Both the position numbers and the translations under genes were made by a program. 64,000 nucleotides of DNA from an uncultured Opitutia bacterium (GTDB taxonomy: Bacteria; Verrucomicrobiota; Verrucomicrobiia; Opitutales; Opitutaceae), in contig CAIRTK010000011.1 of assembly GCA_903881475.1 (NCBI GenBank), positions 32,357 through 96,356 of the forward strand. Reading direction: 5' to 3'. Positions 26,495 to 35,914 of this stretch are shown piece after piece (within the stretch, counting starts at the first letter, position 1; each line of letters starts with the position of its first letter). The notes beneath the pieces were generated by a model. It made no database searches and was not told the DNA's origin. It worked only from the letters and a program-made list of their open reading frames with translations.

Positions 26495-26523
26495 GTCAAT
26501 GTCACGTAATACGTGACATTGAC
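26495..26523. repeat. TACGTA palindrome, copy 4 (compensated)
   Basis: A perfect 29-bp palindrome with 14-bp arms centred on A26509, in the divergent spacer between the Gfo/Idh and PhyH genes. Relative to copy 1, two positions in each arm differ (G to A and C to T on the left), each with the matching change on the right, so symmetry is preserved. Confidence 0.9.
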
Positions 26524-26679
26524 GGGCCGGTGGACACCAGGGGTCGCGAGCCAAATTTTCGCACTAACGGCCGGAGCCAAAAATATATTCATCGAAAGCT
26601 CGTCTCCGCGGTTTTTTCTACCAAGGGATGCAGCCCGAAAGTTCCTCCCCATCCCTGACCTGTGCTTTCCGAATCACCC

Positions 26680-27453
26680 ATGACCTCGACCGCCGGGCTG
26701 ACCGCCCCCCTCTCCGCTGCTGAAACCAAGGACATCCTCGACCGGTTTTACCGCGACGGGTGTGTCGTCGTGCCCGGCGTGTTCAGCGCCGGGGAGTGCG
26801 CGGCGCTGCGGGAGCTCACCGACGAGATCGCGAAGAACAACCCCTCGTTCATCATCCGCAACCCCGAGGAACAGAGCATCGCCTTCGTCAGGCTCTTTAT
26901 CCGCGAGCCCATTCTCTCGCTGGTGCAGGCCATCCTGGGACCCGAGGCGCGCTTCTGCGGCCAGAACGTCATCCGCAACCAGCCCGGCCAGTCCATCTCG
27001 CACTGGCACGTCGACGACAAGCTCGAGTACCCGCTGCCGCCCGACGTGCCGCGCTGGGACGGCCGCGCACGCCTGCCGCTCACCTGGCTGAGCGTCCAGG
27101 TCCCGCTCAGCGACATCCTCGCGCCGGAGGACGGCCCGACGGAGATCGTGCCCGGAAGCCATTACTCCGGCCGGCTCTCGCCCAAGGAGAACCCGGTGTT
27201 CGAAGGCCGGGGCGCCGAACCCGTCCTCTGCCACGCCGGCGACATCTACCTCTTCAACCACCAGCTCTGGCATCGCGGCAGCCCCAACACCGGCACGCGC
27301 ACGCGCTACCTCATGCAGCTGCAGTACGCCCGCGGTGACAGCCTGGCGTGGCGGTGCCAGGGAGCGGCCCGGACCCCGGCCCTGGAAAAGGTGCTCGCGG
27401 GCGCCGATCCGAAGCTCGTCGAGCTGATGGTCGGCCCGCCGAAATACGTTTGA
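26680..27453 (+). CDS. Phytanoyl-CoA dioxygenase-family protein
   Basis: A 257-residue Fe(II)/2-oxoglutarate dioxygenase-like protein. The iron motif is SISHWHVDDKLEYP (His-x-Asp; about residues 107-120). The distal His is in FNHQLWHRGSPNTG (about 200) and the 2-oxoglutarate Arg in TRTRYLMQLQY. No AraC gene is adjacent, unlike the other two PhyH genes here. The substrate is unknown. ATG 26680 was preferred over GTG 26662. Confidence 0.85.
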   Translation: MTSTAGLTAPLSAAETKDILDRFYRDGCVVVPGVFSAGECAALRELTDEIAKNNPSFIIRNPEEQSIAFVRLFIREPILSLVQAILGPEARFCGQNVIRNQPGQSISHWHVDDKLEYPLPPDVPRWDGRARLPLTWLSVQVPLSDILAPEDGPTEIVPGSHYSGRLSPKENPVFEGRGAEPVLCHAGDIYLFNHQLWHRGSPNTGTRTRYLMQLQYARGDSLAWRCQGAARTPALEKVLAGADPKLVELMVGPPKYV

Positions 27454-27506
27454 GTAAAGGCAGGTACCTTATCCTTAACTAGCCGTCGTCCGCTGACCGG
27501 CGTTGC

Positions 27507-27528
27507 GGCGGATTGAGGATCATCCGCC
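27507..27528. terminator. Hairpin between convergent phyH and lolD
   Basis: A 7-bp stem (GGCGGAT / ATCCGCC) in the 81-bp spacer between convergent genes. There is no T-run, so a bidirectional terminator role is tentative. Confidence 0.4.
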
Positions 27529-27534
27529 CTGCCC

Positions 27535-28191
27535 TCACCCAAACCGCCCCGCGTGCAGCATGAGTTGGCGCGAGCAGTTCGCCGCGTGGGCGGCGTTGTG
27601 CGTGACCAGCACGAGCGTCGTCTGCGTCTCCGCGCTGAGCCCGAGCAGCAGCTCAATGATCGCGCCGCCCGTCTGTTCGTCTAGATTCCCGGTGGGCTCG
27701 TCGGCCAGGATCAGCCGCGGGGCATTCATCAGCGCCCGCGCCACGGCCACGCGCTGGCGTTCGCCGCCGGAAAGCTGCGCCGGCAGATGGCGCGCCCGCT
27801 CGGCCAGCCCGACCCGGGCCAGCAGTTCCTTCGCCCGGGCGAGCTCGGTGGCGCCCGGGCCTTTCAAGATTCGCGCCGCCATCAGCACGTTCTGCAGCGC
27901 GTCGAGTTCGGGGATCAGGTAGAACGACTGGAACACGATGCCGAGGTACGTCGCGCGGCGCTTCGCCCCGGTGTCCGCCGATCCCGCCCACGTGAGCGTG
28001 CCGGCATCGGGCGTGTCGAGCCCGGCGAGCAAGTTGAGCAGCGTGGACTTGCCCGAGCCGGACTCGCCGCGGATCGCGACCGTCTCGCCGGCCCCGACCT
28101 CGAGGTCGACGCCGCGCAGCACCTCGATGCGGCGGTCGCCGCTGAGAAAGGTTTTCGTCAGGCCGCGGGCGCTGATGATCGCGTCACTCAC
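27535..28191 (-). CDS. lolD: Lipoprotein-releasing ABC transporter ATPase
   Basis: A 218-residue ATPase. Walker A GESGSGKST, Q-loop in FQSFYLIPEL, signature LSGGERQRVAVARAL, Walker B LILADEPTGNLD, and switch His in LVTHN. It overlaps the upstream lolC gene by 8 bp. With it, it forms the inner-membrane complex that extracts lipoproteins for transport to the outer membrane. Confidence 0.93.
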   Translation of the reverse strand: MSDAIISARGLTKTFLSGDRRIEVLRGVDLEVGAGETVAIRGESGSGKSTLLNLLAGLDTPDAGTLTWAGSADTGAKRRATYLGIVFQSFYLIPELDALQNVLMAARILKGPGATELARAKELLARVGLAERARHLPAQLSGGERQRVAVARALMNAPRLILADEPTGNLDEQTGGAIIELLLGLSAETQTTLVLVTHNAAHAANCSRQLMLHAGRFG

Positions 28192-29410
28192 TGCGGAGCG
28201 CCTCCACGGGTTTGAGCCGCGCGGCGATGACCGCGGGGATGATGCCGGCGAGCGTGGAAAGGAGCAGCGCCGCGGTCACGATCACCACCAGGTCGCGCAC
28301 CTCGATGTGCTCGGGCAGTTCGCTGAATTGGTAGAACCGGGCCAGCAGCTCCTGTCCGCCCGTGACGCGCGTGATGGCCCGCACGATGTCGTTGCGGATA
28401 TGCAGCACCGTCAGACCCAGGCCCAGCCCGGCGGCGGTGCCCACCACGCCCACCCCGACGCCCTGCAGGCAGAAGCAAAGGGCGATCTGGCGCCGGCTCG
28501 CGCCGAGCGCGCCGAGCAGGCCGATTTCGCGGGTCTTCTTCAGCACCAGCACCAGCAGCAGGCTCATCGTGAGAAAGGCCGCCACCAGCACGACGAAGAG
28601 CAGCACGAACGTCATCATGTTCTTCTCCAGCTTGAGCACGGTCAGGAAGTCCGCGAAACTGTCCATCCAGGAAAAGGCGCGCGCGTCCGGCGGCAGCACC
28701 GTGTTGATGCGCTCGGCCACCTCGTCCTCCTTCATCCCGGGCTGGATGCGGACGTTGATGCCATGTACGTCCCCGACGAGCCCATAGAGCTCCTGCGCCA
28801 GTCGGAGCGTGCAGTAGATCGTGGACTTATCGAGTTCCTGGTGGCCGAAGCGCAGGACCCCGACCACCTTGACCGTGTGGGGCAGGATGACCTCGGAATC
28901 GCGCCGGGCCAGCATCAGCGGCGTGTAGACTTCGATATTCGCGCCGATGGGCACGCCGAGCGAATCGGCCAGGCCCTCGCTGAGGATCACGGCGTCGTCA
29001 TCGAGCGCGTCAAGCGAGCCGGCGGTCACAAATTTTTCCAAGGACACGACATGACCGATGCTCGCCATGTCCAACCCGCGCATCAGGGGGAAGGAAGGCT
29101 TGTTTTGATACACCACCATCAGCATGCCCGACGCATACGGGGAGGCGCCCGCCACGCCCGGGACCGCCTCGATCCGCCGCACGACGTCGTGGTAATTGCC
29201 GATCGAACCCCGGGCCTTGATCTGGATCTCGCCCTCGGTCTGGATGATGGTCTGGCGGATCTGGTGGGCGAAACCGCCCATGACCCCGAGGACCACGATC
29301 AGCAGCGCCACTCCGAGCGCGACGCTCACGACCGAGATCACCGTGAAGAACGGAAACCGCCGCCCGGTCGGGAAAAGCTGCTTCAGGGCGAGGTAGAAGT
29401 ACCAGGGCAT
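28184..29410 (-). CDS. lolC: Lipoprotein-releasing ABC transporter permease (LolC/LolE type)
   Basis: A 408-residue membrane protein with the MacB/FtsX-like layout: one N-terminal membrane helix (FFTVISVVSVALGVALLIVV), a periplasmic domain of about 230 residues, then three C-terminal helices with the family motif KKTREIGLLGALGASRRQI. Only one permease gene accompanies lolD, so the complex may be a homodimer, as in other bacteria with a single LolF/LolCE gene. ATG at 29410. Confidence 0.9.
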   Translation of the reverse strand: MPWYFYLALKQLFPTGRRFPFFTVISVVSVALGVALLIVVLGVMGGFAHQIRQTIIQTEGEIQIKARGSIGNYHDVVRRIEAVPGVAGASPYASGMLMVVYQNKPSFPLMRGLDMASIGHVVSLEKFVTAGSLDALDDDAVILSEGLADSLGVPIGANIEVYTPLMLARRDSEVILPHTVKVVGVLRFGHQELDKSTIYCTLRLAQELYGLVGDVHGINVRIQPGMKEDEVAERINTVLPPDARAFSWMDSFADFLTVLKLEKNMMTFVLLFVVLVAAFLTMSLLLVLVLKKTREIGLLGALGASRRQIALCFCLQGVGVGVVGTAAGLGLGLTVLHIRNDIVRAITRVTGGQELLARFYQFSELPEHIEVRDLVVIVTAALLLSTLAGIIPAVIAARLKPVEALRSE

Positions 29411-29415
29411 TGCTA

Positions 29416-29450
29416 GATTCCGGATTCCGGACTTCGGATTTCGGATTGAA
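29416..29450. repeat. Period-7 array upstream of lolC
   Basis: Five tandem 7-mers (gattccg, gattccg, gacttcg, gatttcg, gattgaa) start 6 bp before the lolC start codon. A companion array of opposite character lies at 29580-29614. Confidence 0.7.
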
Positions 29451-29579
29451 AACCCGGCGATCCCAAACCCGGCGCCAGGCTCGAAATCCCTGGGCCGAAG
29501 GAGCAAATCGGTTCCAGCTCCGGGCGAAGCCTTGAAACGATAGGGTAAGTCACGGTCACGCGGGGAACTCAGCAGGCCG

Positions 29580-29614
29580 ATTCCAAATCCGCAATCCGCA
29601 ATCCGAATTCCGCA
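29580..29614. repeat. Period-7 array downstream of lysS
   Basis: Five tandem 7-mers (attccaa, atccgca, atccgca, atccgaa, ttccgca) end directly at the lysS stop codon. With the array at 29416 it fills both ends of the 205-bp spacer between lysS and lolC. Confidence 0.7.
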
Positions 29615-29615
29615 A

Positions 29616-31094
29616 TTACGCAGCCCCGCCGGGCCGCAGCTGCGGGAAGAGGATCACGTCGCGAATGCTCTCGGCGCCGGTCAGCAGGATGCAGAGGCGG
29701 TCGATGCCCACGCCCATGCCGCCCGCGGGCGGCATGCCGTACTCCAGCGCGAGCAGGAAATCCTGGTCGATGTTCTGCTTCTCCTCGCCGGCCTGCGCCT
29801 CGAACATCGCGCGCTGCACGTCGGGATCGTTCTGCTCCGAGTAGGCGGGCGCGATCTCCATGCCGCCGATGCACAGCTCGAACACGTCGAGCGTCGTCGG
29901 GTCGCCGGGCGTGATCTTCGCCAGCGGGCAAAGCTCCTTTGGCAGGTGCGTGACAAACGTCGGCTGGATGAGGTTCGGCTCGATCCGCTTGGAAAAGATT
30001 TCGTTGGTGATCTCGAACTCCTCCCACTTCGGGTCCACCGCCAGCCCGAGCTTCTCGGCCCCGGCGAGCTTCTCAGCCTTCGGGCGCTCGAACCACTGCG
30101 GGTCGCCCGTCTCGGTGCGGATGAGGTCCTTGTACTTCACCTCGCGCCACGGGCCGCCGAAATTGATTACTTGGCCGCTCGCCGCGTGCTTGATCTCGCT
30201 CGTGCCGAGCACGTCGAGGCACAGCGTCGTGAGGAGGTCCTTGATCAGGGTCATCATCCCGCGGTAGTCGCTGTAGGCTTGGTAGACCTCGAGCATGGTG
30301 AACTCGGGGTTGTGCCGGCGCGACACGCCCTCGTTGCGGAAGTTGCGGCCGATCTCGAACACGCGGTCATAGCCGCCGACCAGCAGGCGCTTGAGGTAGA
30401 GCTCGAGCGAGATGCGCAGCACGAAGTCCACGCCGAGCGTATTGTGGTGCGTCGTGAAGGGCCGCGCGGCGGCCCCGCCGGCGATGTTCTGGAGGACGGG
30501 GGTCTCGACCTCGATGAACTTCTGGTCTTCTAGAAACCGGCGGATGTGCGAGACGATCCGCGAGCGCAGCATCAGCCGCTTCCGCGACTCCTCGTTCACG
30601 ATCAGGTCGAGGTAGCGCTGGCGGTAAACCTGCTCCGGGTCGCTCAGGCCATGCCATTTTTCCGGGAGCGGGCGCAGGGCCTTGGCCAGGAGCGTGAAAG
30701 TGTCCACCCGCACCGTGATCTCGCCGGTCTTCGTCTTGAAGAGCGAGCCGCTCACGCCGATAATATCGCCGAGGTCGAGGGACTTCTTGAACACCCCGTA
30801 CCGCTCCTCCCCGAGCACATCCTTGCGGAAATAAAGCTGAATCTGCCCCTGCTGGTCCTGAATCTTCACGAACGAGCTGCCGCCCTGCACCCGGAAGGTC
30901 ACCAGCCGGCCCGCCACTGTAACGTTCACCGTGTTGTCCTGCCCCTCGACGTAGAGCGCCTTCGCGTCCGCGGAGAAATGGGTGGTCGCGACATTCGCCT
31001 GGAACGGATCGAACCCCGCCGCGCGCATCTCGGCGAGCTTCTGCCGCCGCACGGCATGCTGGTCGTGGCTGATATCGGGGGGAGTTTCGCTCAT
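29616..31094 (-). CDS. lysS: Lysyl-tRNA synthetase, class II
   Basis: A 492-residue synthetase charging tRNA-Lys. An N-terminal OB-fold anticodon domain ([20 protein letters not shown]) is followed by the class II core: motif 1 around the [17 protein letters not shown] region, motif 2 [20 protein letters not shown], motif 3 [15 protein letters not shown]. The ATG giving [12 protein letters not shown] was chosen; the frame is open far upstream but that part is antisense to the next gene. Confidence 0.96.
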   Translation of the reverse strand: MSETPPDISHDQHAVRRQKLAEMRAAGFDPFQANVATTHFSADAKALYVEGQDNTVNVTVAGRLVTFRVQGGSSFVKIQDQQGQIQLYFRKDVLGEERYGVFKKSLDLGDIIGVSGSLFKTKTGEITVRVDTFTLLAKALRPLPEKWHGLSDPEQVYRQRYLDLIVNEESRKRLMLRSRIVSHIRRFLEDQKFIEVETPVLQNIAGGAAARPFTTHHNTLGVDFVLRISLELYLKRLLVGGYDRVFEIGRNFRNEGVSRRHNPEFTMLEVYQAYSDYRGMMTLIKDLLTTLCLDVLGTSEIKHAASGQVINFGGPWREVKYKDLIRTETGDPQWFERPKAEKLAGAEKLGLAVDPKWEEFEITNEIFSKRIEPNLIQPTFVTHLPKELCPLAKITPGDPTTLDVFELCIGGMEIAPAYSEQNDPDVQRAMFEAQAGEEKQNIDQDFLLALEYGMPPAGGMGVGIDRLCILLTGAESIRDVILFPQLRPGGAA

Positions 31095-31229
31095 GGAAAG
31101 GAAGGAAATAGCCACGCCCGGCCGCGCGGGGCAAATGGAAATTACGGGCGAGCATCCGGCGGATTCGGCGGGAGATGGCGCGCTCACCGCGCTTGCGCGG
31201 CCCGCTGATCCCGCCCACTTTGTCTCATC

Positions 31230-32486
31230 GTGCCGCCCTTGCTCGTCCCCATCGTCGTCAGCGCGTGCCTTGGCGCCCTGGTCGGGCTGATCCGCCAATG
31301 GAGCGACCAGACGGCGCCCGAGGGCGCCGTCGATCTCGGCGGGGTGCGCACCTATTCCCTCTGGGCCATGCTGGGTTGCGTCGGCGCCATGCTGACCCCG
31401 CAGGCCACGCCCGCCCTGCTGGTCGCGATCGTCGTCATCGTCGGCGTGCACCAGGTGGTCGCGATGGCCAAGATGCCCGCGCCGTACCGGCCCGGCGGCA
31501 CGACCTTTGCCTCCGCCCTGCTCACGGTCCTGGCCGGCGCGCTGGTCTACTGGGGCCAGCGCCAGGCCGCGGCGCTGATCGCCGCGACCGTGATGGTGCT
31601 GCTCGGGCTGAAGCAGCCGCTCCATGCGTGGACACGCAAGTTCACCTCCGACGACATCCGGGCCACCTTGCAGTTCGTAGCCATCACCGGCGTCATCCTG
31701 CCGCTCGTGCCCAACCGGAGCTTCGGCCCGTACGATGCGTTCAATCCCTACACGATCTGGCTGCTGGTCGTGCTGATTTCCGGACTGGGTTTCCTGGGTT
31801 ACGTGGCAATGCGCTCCCTCGGCGCGGGGGCCGGCATCCTGGTGACCAGCCTGTTCGGCGGACTCGCGTCGAGCACGGCCACCACCCTCGCCTTCAGCCG
31901 GCGCAGCAAGGAGGAGCCCCTCCTGTCCGAGCATTACGCCATGGCAGTGGTCATCGCCTGCAGCGCGATGCTCGTCCGCGTCACGCTGGCGGTCAGCGTG
32001 CTCAACCTCGAGCTGGGGCTCTCGCTCGTGGCGCCGTTTGCCCTGATGGCATTGCCGGGTGCGCTCTACGGCGCGTGGCTGTGGTTCCGCCGCCACCCCG
32101 GTCTGGGCACGGTCTCCGCACCCGTGATCGGCAATCCGCTCAACCTGAGGATCGCCGTGAAATTCGCCCTGCTCTACGGCTTGATCGGGTTTCTGGTGAA
32201 GGCGATCACCCACCTGCAGCTGCTCCATTCGGGCCTGCTGCCGCTGAGCTTTCTCTCGGGCCTGACCGACATGGATGCCATCTCGCTCTCCATGGCCGGC
32301 GGCCAGACCAACGGATCCGTCCCGCTGCATCTGGCGATGCAGGCCGTCCTGGTCGCCGCCACCGCCAACTCCCTCCTGAAGGCGGGCTTCGCCGTTTGCC
32401 TCGGTTCGCCCGTGCTGCGCCGCCAGATTTCGCTCGTGCTCGGCCTCACCGCCGCCGCGGGCGTGGCGGGGTGCTGGTTGTTCTGA
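31230..32486 (+). CDS. MgtC/DUF4010-family membrane protein
   Basis: A 418-residue integral membrane protein with about twelve hydrophobic segments. The N-terminal half resembles MgtC/SapB (SACLGALVGLIRQWSD, then GGVRTYSLWAMLGCVGAM). The C-terminal half is the DUF4010 domain (LFGGLASSTATTLAFSRRSK, LSGLTDMDAISLSMA). Transport or magnesium-related roles have been suggested for the superfamily, but function is unproven. The start is GTG at 31230. It is divergent from lysS. Confidence 0.82.
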   Translation: MPPLLVPIVVSACLGALVGLIRQWSDQTAPEGAVDLGGVRTYSLWAMLGCVGAMLTPQATPALLVAIVVIVGVHQVVAMAKMPAPYRPGGTTFASALLTVLAGALVYWGQRQAAALIAATVMVLLGLKQPLHAWTRKFTSDDIRATLQFVAITGVILPLVPNRSFGPYDAFNPYTIWLLVVLISGLGFLGYVAMRSLGAGAGILVTSLFGGLASSTATTLAFSRRSKEEPLLSEHYAMAVVIACSAMLVRVTLAVSVLNLELGLSLVAPFALMALPGALYGAWLWFRRHPGLGTVSAPVIGNPLNLRIAVKFALLYGLIGFLVKAITHLQLLHSGLLPLSFLSGLTDMDAISLSMAGGQTNGSVPLHLAMQAVLVAATANSLLKAGFAVCLGSPVLRRQISLVLGLTAAAGVAGCWLF

Positions 32487-32528
32487 GTCTGGACCGGGAT
32501 GTGGTGCAAAGAAGGCCGCTGATTTCTC

Positions 32529-32560
32529 ATTCGCGCTGATTCGCGCGGTTCGCGGGCAAC
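32529..32560. repeat. Period-10 repeat (ATTCGCG type), copy 1
   Basis: Tandem units attcgcgctg, attcgcgcgg, ttcgcgggcaac in the convergent spacer before the GH172 gene end. A sister array ending in the same ttcgcgggcaac lies at 40529-40560. Confidence 0.7.
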
Positions 32561-32567
32561 CCGAACC

Positions 32568-33674
32568 TCATCGCTGCCAGCGCGCGTTCATCGCAGGAAA
32601 CTCCGGAAACGCCGCGTGCGGCTCGTTCTGGTACCAGAACGCCGTCGACGCCACATCCTCCGTGAGCGGCTGGTAAATGTGCCCCGGCCACCAGCCCAGC
32701 GTCTGCACCGTGACCTTCAGGTCCTTCGCGAAGCCGATGCTGTCGAGCACGTGCCAGCGGTAGAGGCTGAAATAGCGCGGGCCATCCGCACTGCCGGTGT
32801 GTGCCAGCGGCATGCCGACAAACGGCGCGTTGAACGCCTGCTCGACCTGGTCCTTCTTCGGGTCGCGGAAAAAACCCCACGCACCGCCAAAGTAGTCCTC
32901 GGTGCCGTTGTCGCAGATGGTCGGGAACTCCCTGTCCCCATCGAGGTAGAATTTCACCTCCCCCTCCCCCCACCAGCCGCGCGAAAGCGCCGTCCAGGCG
33001 AGATACGTGCCGACGTAGAGGCCCTTGCCCTTCACGCCGTCGAGGATTGTGTGCTCGGGATGCTCGCGCGTGGTCAGGCTGCGCCGCCATTGCGCGTGAA
33101 AATACGCGGCGCCGGCCGGCACCGCGTGCAGTTTGTACAGCACCTTGTAGGCGACGATACGGACGTCCGCCTTGCCGTCGTTGCTCAGCGTGATCCGCGC
33201 GTGCTTGCGGAACGGCATCTGCCAGTAGCAGCCGCAGCCGCGGTGCGGCGCCACGACCACCGGCAGTGACGTCACTTGGTGCGGCTGCGTGTCGAATCCC
33301 ATCGCGAAGAAATCCCCCAGTGGCGCCTCAACCGAAGGCACCTTCTCGTTGTCCCAGTACATCCGCAGCACGAGTGTCCGGTACTCCTCGGCGCTCGCCG
33401 AGATCCAGAACTGGTTGATGCAGCCCGGGCCCTTGATGTCGGCCAGCACCGTCGTTTCCCCGGCCTTGAGCCCGATGAACGGGCGCACCTTCCAGCCGCG
33501 GCCGAGGTGCTTGGCCGGGCCGCTGTGCGCGAGGAAGGGGTCGTCGGGGTTCGGGTCCCAGCGCGCCGCGCCGCCTTTCTCGCCGGTCGGGTTCTCGGCG
33601 TTGATCATGCGCGTGACGGCACCGGTCTGGAAAGGCAGTTGCCCGAGGAGGTTGTTCATGGGGAGCGGGGTCAT
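32568..33674 (-). CDS. GH172 (DUF2961) glycoside hydrolase-like protein
   Basis: A 368-residue protein of the DUF2961 family, now classed as GH172 (fructofuranosidases and arabinofuranosidases). Typical elements: an opening segment with ENPTGEKGGAARW, GPGCINQFWIS, LRMYWDNEKVPSVEAPLGDFFAMG, and the acid-rich site FYLDGDREFPTICDNGTEDYFGG. No signal peptide is visible, so it is probably cytoplasmic. Its ATG at 33674 overlaps the stop of the upstream GH127-like gene (ATGA), implying coupled translation. The two likely act on the same arabinose- or fructose-containing glycan (inference). Confidence 0.87.
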   Translation of the reverse strand: MTPLPMNNLLGQLPFQTGAVTRMINAENPTGEKGGAARWDPNPDDPFLAHSGPAKHLGRGWKVRPFIGLKAGETTVLADIKGPGCINQFWISASAEEYRTLVLRMYWDNEKVPSVEAPLGDFFAMGFDTQPHQVTSLPVVVAPHRGCGCYWQMPFRKHARITLSNDGKADVRIVAYKVLYKLHAVPAGAAYFHAQWRRSLTTREHPEHTILDGVKGKGLYVGTYLAWTALSRGWWGEGEVKFYLDGDREFPTICDNGTEDYFGGAWGFFRDPKKDQVEQAFNAPFVGMPLAHTGSADGPRYFSLYRWHVLDSIGFAKDLKVTVQTLGWWPGHIYQPLTEDVASTAFWYQNEPHAAFPEFPAMNARWQR

Positions 33675-35356
33675 GGGGAAGATCGGTTGGCAAACACGAG
33701 CTGGGTCCACCGCGCCTTCGCCTCGGCCTCGGTCAGGTCGATCAGGGCGGGCAGCGGCGCCAGGATCCGGCCGGTCGCCACACAGCGGTAGCGGGCCGCC
33801 CCGAGCGGAGCAAAGGCATTTTGCGCCGGCAGCGGCACCGCTTCCGCCCCGGCATGGCCCAGCAGCAGCGGGCCGTGCGCAAAGCGGTGATGCCCCGGCT
33901 GGCGGCCGGGATTCTGCAGCGGCACCGCGGAGAAAGTGACCGGGAATTCAACGGCGATCACGTCACCCGTGCCCAGCATCGTAACCACCGCGGCAAAATA
34001 CGGCTCGGCCGTCACCGCGAGCGCGCGGCCGTTGACCGTCACGCGGAATTCACGGGCCGGGCTCCAGGCCGGCGCGAAGAACTTCAGCGTGACGGGCCGG
34101 ACCGCCGTGCTGGCCGTCACCCGCAGGCTGACCGAGCCATCGAGCGGATAGGCGCTGCGCTGCTCCAGCGAAACCTCCCCGCCCGCCAGTGCCATCCGCG
34201 CCGTGCCGCCGAAATAGAACGGCAGCACCAGGCTGTCGCCCTCCGTGAACCAGCCGTACTGCGCCGCCCGCGCCAGGCCCTCGGCGCCGCGCATCGAGCA
34301 GCACCATGGCGCCTCGAAAAATTCATGCGCCGTGACAAACAGCTGCCCCTTGGCCCCCGTGCAAAGATCGCAGCCATAGCCGCCGTTGGGGCGCTGGGCG
34401 TAGGCGAGGCCGTTGTAGAAGACCCGGTGCGCCTCCTCAAGGAGTTCGCCCTCGCCGGTCGCCGACCAGAGCTGCACGGCTAGGAGGAACGCATCGACGA
34501 TCGCGCACGGTTCCGTCCAGTCCGGGCGCTCGAACCAGTTGTAATTCCCGTGGTTTTCCGTCTCCGCGTGGTCGCGGTAGAGCCGGAACCGGTCGCGCAC
34601 GAGGGCAAGATATTCGGGCCGGGCCTCCACTTCGCGCCACCAGCGGAAGATCCCGCGCAGCGCCGTCAGTGTGGAGTGCGTCTGCGCGCTGATCGCCAGC
34701 GGGTCGATCTCCGTATAGCGCGCGATCATCGTCTCGATCAGTGCGCGCAGCTCCGCTGTCGGATCCACGGTGTAGGCCTGCGTCAGCCCGTCGAGCGTGA
34801 AGAAACCGGTGCTGATGTCCGTCGAGAGCCCGCGCCAGACGCCCGTCTCCTGCTTCACGGTCAGGCCGACGAGCTGGTTGTTGAGCAGCTCCTTCAGCGC
34901 CTTGTCCGGATAATGCGCGAAGAGCGGACGCACGGGCACCATGAGGTTGGCCACGACGGAGCGGATGACCGCCAGCGCGCGCGGATCGCGCCGCCAGAGA
35001 TAAAGCTCGCACAGCCCGCGGAGCAGCGCGTTGTGCCCGCCAAACTGGTTTTCATCCGCCGTGCCGGCGGGATGGATCTCGCCGATGTAGCCGCGCTCGT
35101 TCAGCGCCGCCGGGAGGCCGGCGATGATTTCCTCCAGGTGAGGCGCCACCCGCTTCAGCACGCGGCCGTGCAGCGTCAGCGCCAGCAGGCAGCGCCCGAC
35201 CCAGTCGCCCGGCGCCTCCTTGGCGGTGAACGCGGTCAGCATCGCCGGCAGGTGGAATTCCGGGTCATGCAACCGGCGCAAATTCAACTCGGCCCGCCGC
35301 AGCAGGTCGCCGGCGGGAAAGACATCGTCCAAGGCAAGCGGGGTAAGCACTGTCAT
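33671..35356 (-). CDS. GH127-like (DUF1680) beta-L-arabinofuranosidase-family protein
   Basis: A 561-residue protein with an (alpha/alpha)6-barrel DUF1680 domain and a C-terminal beta-sandwich. GH127 enzymes use a zinc-held cysteine. Here matching cysteines occur in GGYGCDLCTGAKGQ and APWCCSMRGAEG (the paired CC being typical), though the acidic residue just before the first cysteine looks like Asp rather than the usual Glu. No signal peptide is seen. It is the first gene of a two-gene operon with the GH172 gene. The substrate is uncertain. Confidence 0.82.
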   Translation of the reverse strand: MTVLTPLALDDVFPAGDLLRRAELNLRRLHDPEFHLPAMLTAFTAKEAPGDWVGRCLLALTLHGRVLKRVAPHLEEIIAGLPAALNERGYIGEIHPAGTADENQFGGHNALLRGLCELYLWRRDPRALAVIRSVVANLMVPVRPLFAHYPDKALKELLNNQLVGLTVKQETGVWRGLSTDISTGFFTLDGLTQAYTVDPTAELRALIETMIARYTEIDPLAISAQTHSTLTALRGIFRWWREVEARPEYLALVRDRFRLYRDHAETENHGNYNWFERPDWTEPCAIVDAFLLAVQLWSATGEGELLEEAHRVFYNGLAYAQRPNGGYGCDLCTGAKGQLFVTAHEFFEAPWCCSMRGAEGLARAAQYGWFTEGDSLVLPFYFGGTARMALAGGEVSLEQRSAYPLDGSVSLRVTASTAVRPVTLKFFAPAWSPAREFRVTVNGRALAVTAEPYFAAVVTMLGTGDVIAVEFPVTFSAVPLQNPGRQPGHHRFAHGPLLLGHAGAEAVPLPAQNAFAPLGAARYRCVATGRILAPLPALIDLTEAEAKARWTQLVFANRSSP

Positions 35357-35401
35357 CCGCTACCACATCCGCCGCCCGCGCCAAGCTGAACGCGCTGAAA
35401 A

Positions 35402-35860
35402 TTAGGCGCCTACTGGCATTCCGCCACCCGGCTCGCGGATGTAATAGTTGTCCCACTCCGCCTGCTCCACCAGCCGGAACCCATGGCGCAGGTAGAACGC
35501 GTTCGCTTCGCTCTCCTTCAGCGCTCCCACCCGCAAACGCTTTCCCTGCCGGTCGGCCTCCGCGAAGACCAGCGAAAGGACGCCGGCCCCAATCCCTCTG
35601 CGCTGGTGATCCGGGTGGATGTACAGGTGGTCGAGCAGCAGCCCCTCCTCGTGCGGACGCAGGACGACCAAGCCGACCCTTACGCCATCCGCGACCACAT
35701 GACGCGTGTGCTCCGCCGAAAAATTCTTGAGCAGCCGGTGCCGGGCGCGGTGCGGGTCAAAGTGATTGATGCGCTCTAAACTCTCGCGCATGGCAACCAG
35801 CCGGAGGTCCGCCAGTGAGTCGGCGTCTTCCGGGGCAGCAGGCTCAAGGGTGAGGGTCAT
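35402..35860 (-). CDS. GNAT-family N-acetyltransferase
   Basis: A 152-residue acetyl-CoA-dependent acetyltransferase. The CoA-binding motif A is LYIHPDHQRRGIGAGVLSLVF, preceded by GLLLDHL and followed by ANAFYLRHGFRLV. The substrate is unknown. It is the first of a run of four short, unrelated minus-strand genes. Confidence 0.88.
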   Translation of the reverse strand: MTLTLEPAAPEDADSLADLRLVAMRESLERINHFDPHRARHRLLKNFSAEHTRHVVADGVRVGLVVLRPHEEGLLLDHLYIHPDHQRRGIGAGVLSLVFAEADRQGKRLRVGALKESEANAFYLRHGFRLVEQAEWDNYYIREPGGGMPVGA

Positions 35861-35914
35861 GGCCTAGGATTTTCCAGCGCGACCGACTTTAAGATCAGTC
35901 ATGCGAGTTCCCGG

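Noticed and set aside
31095..32330. Upstream extension of the lysS frame, or a separate minus-strand gene
   Set aside because: It is antisense to the DUF4010 gene, and its translation is low-complexity Gly/Arg/Asp/Gln.
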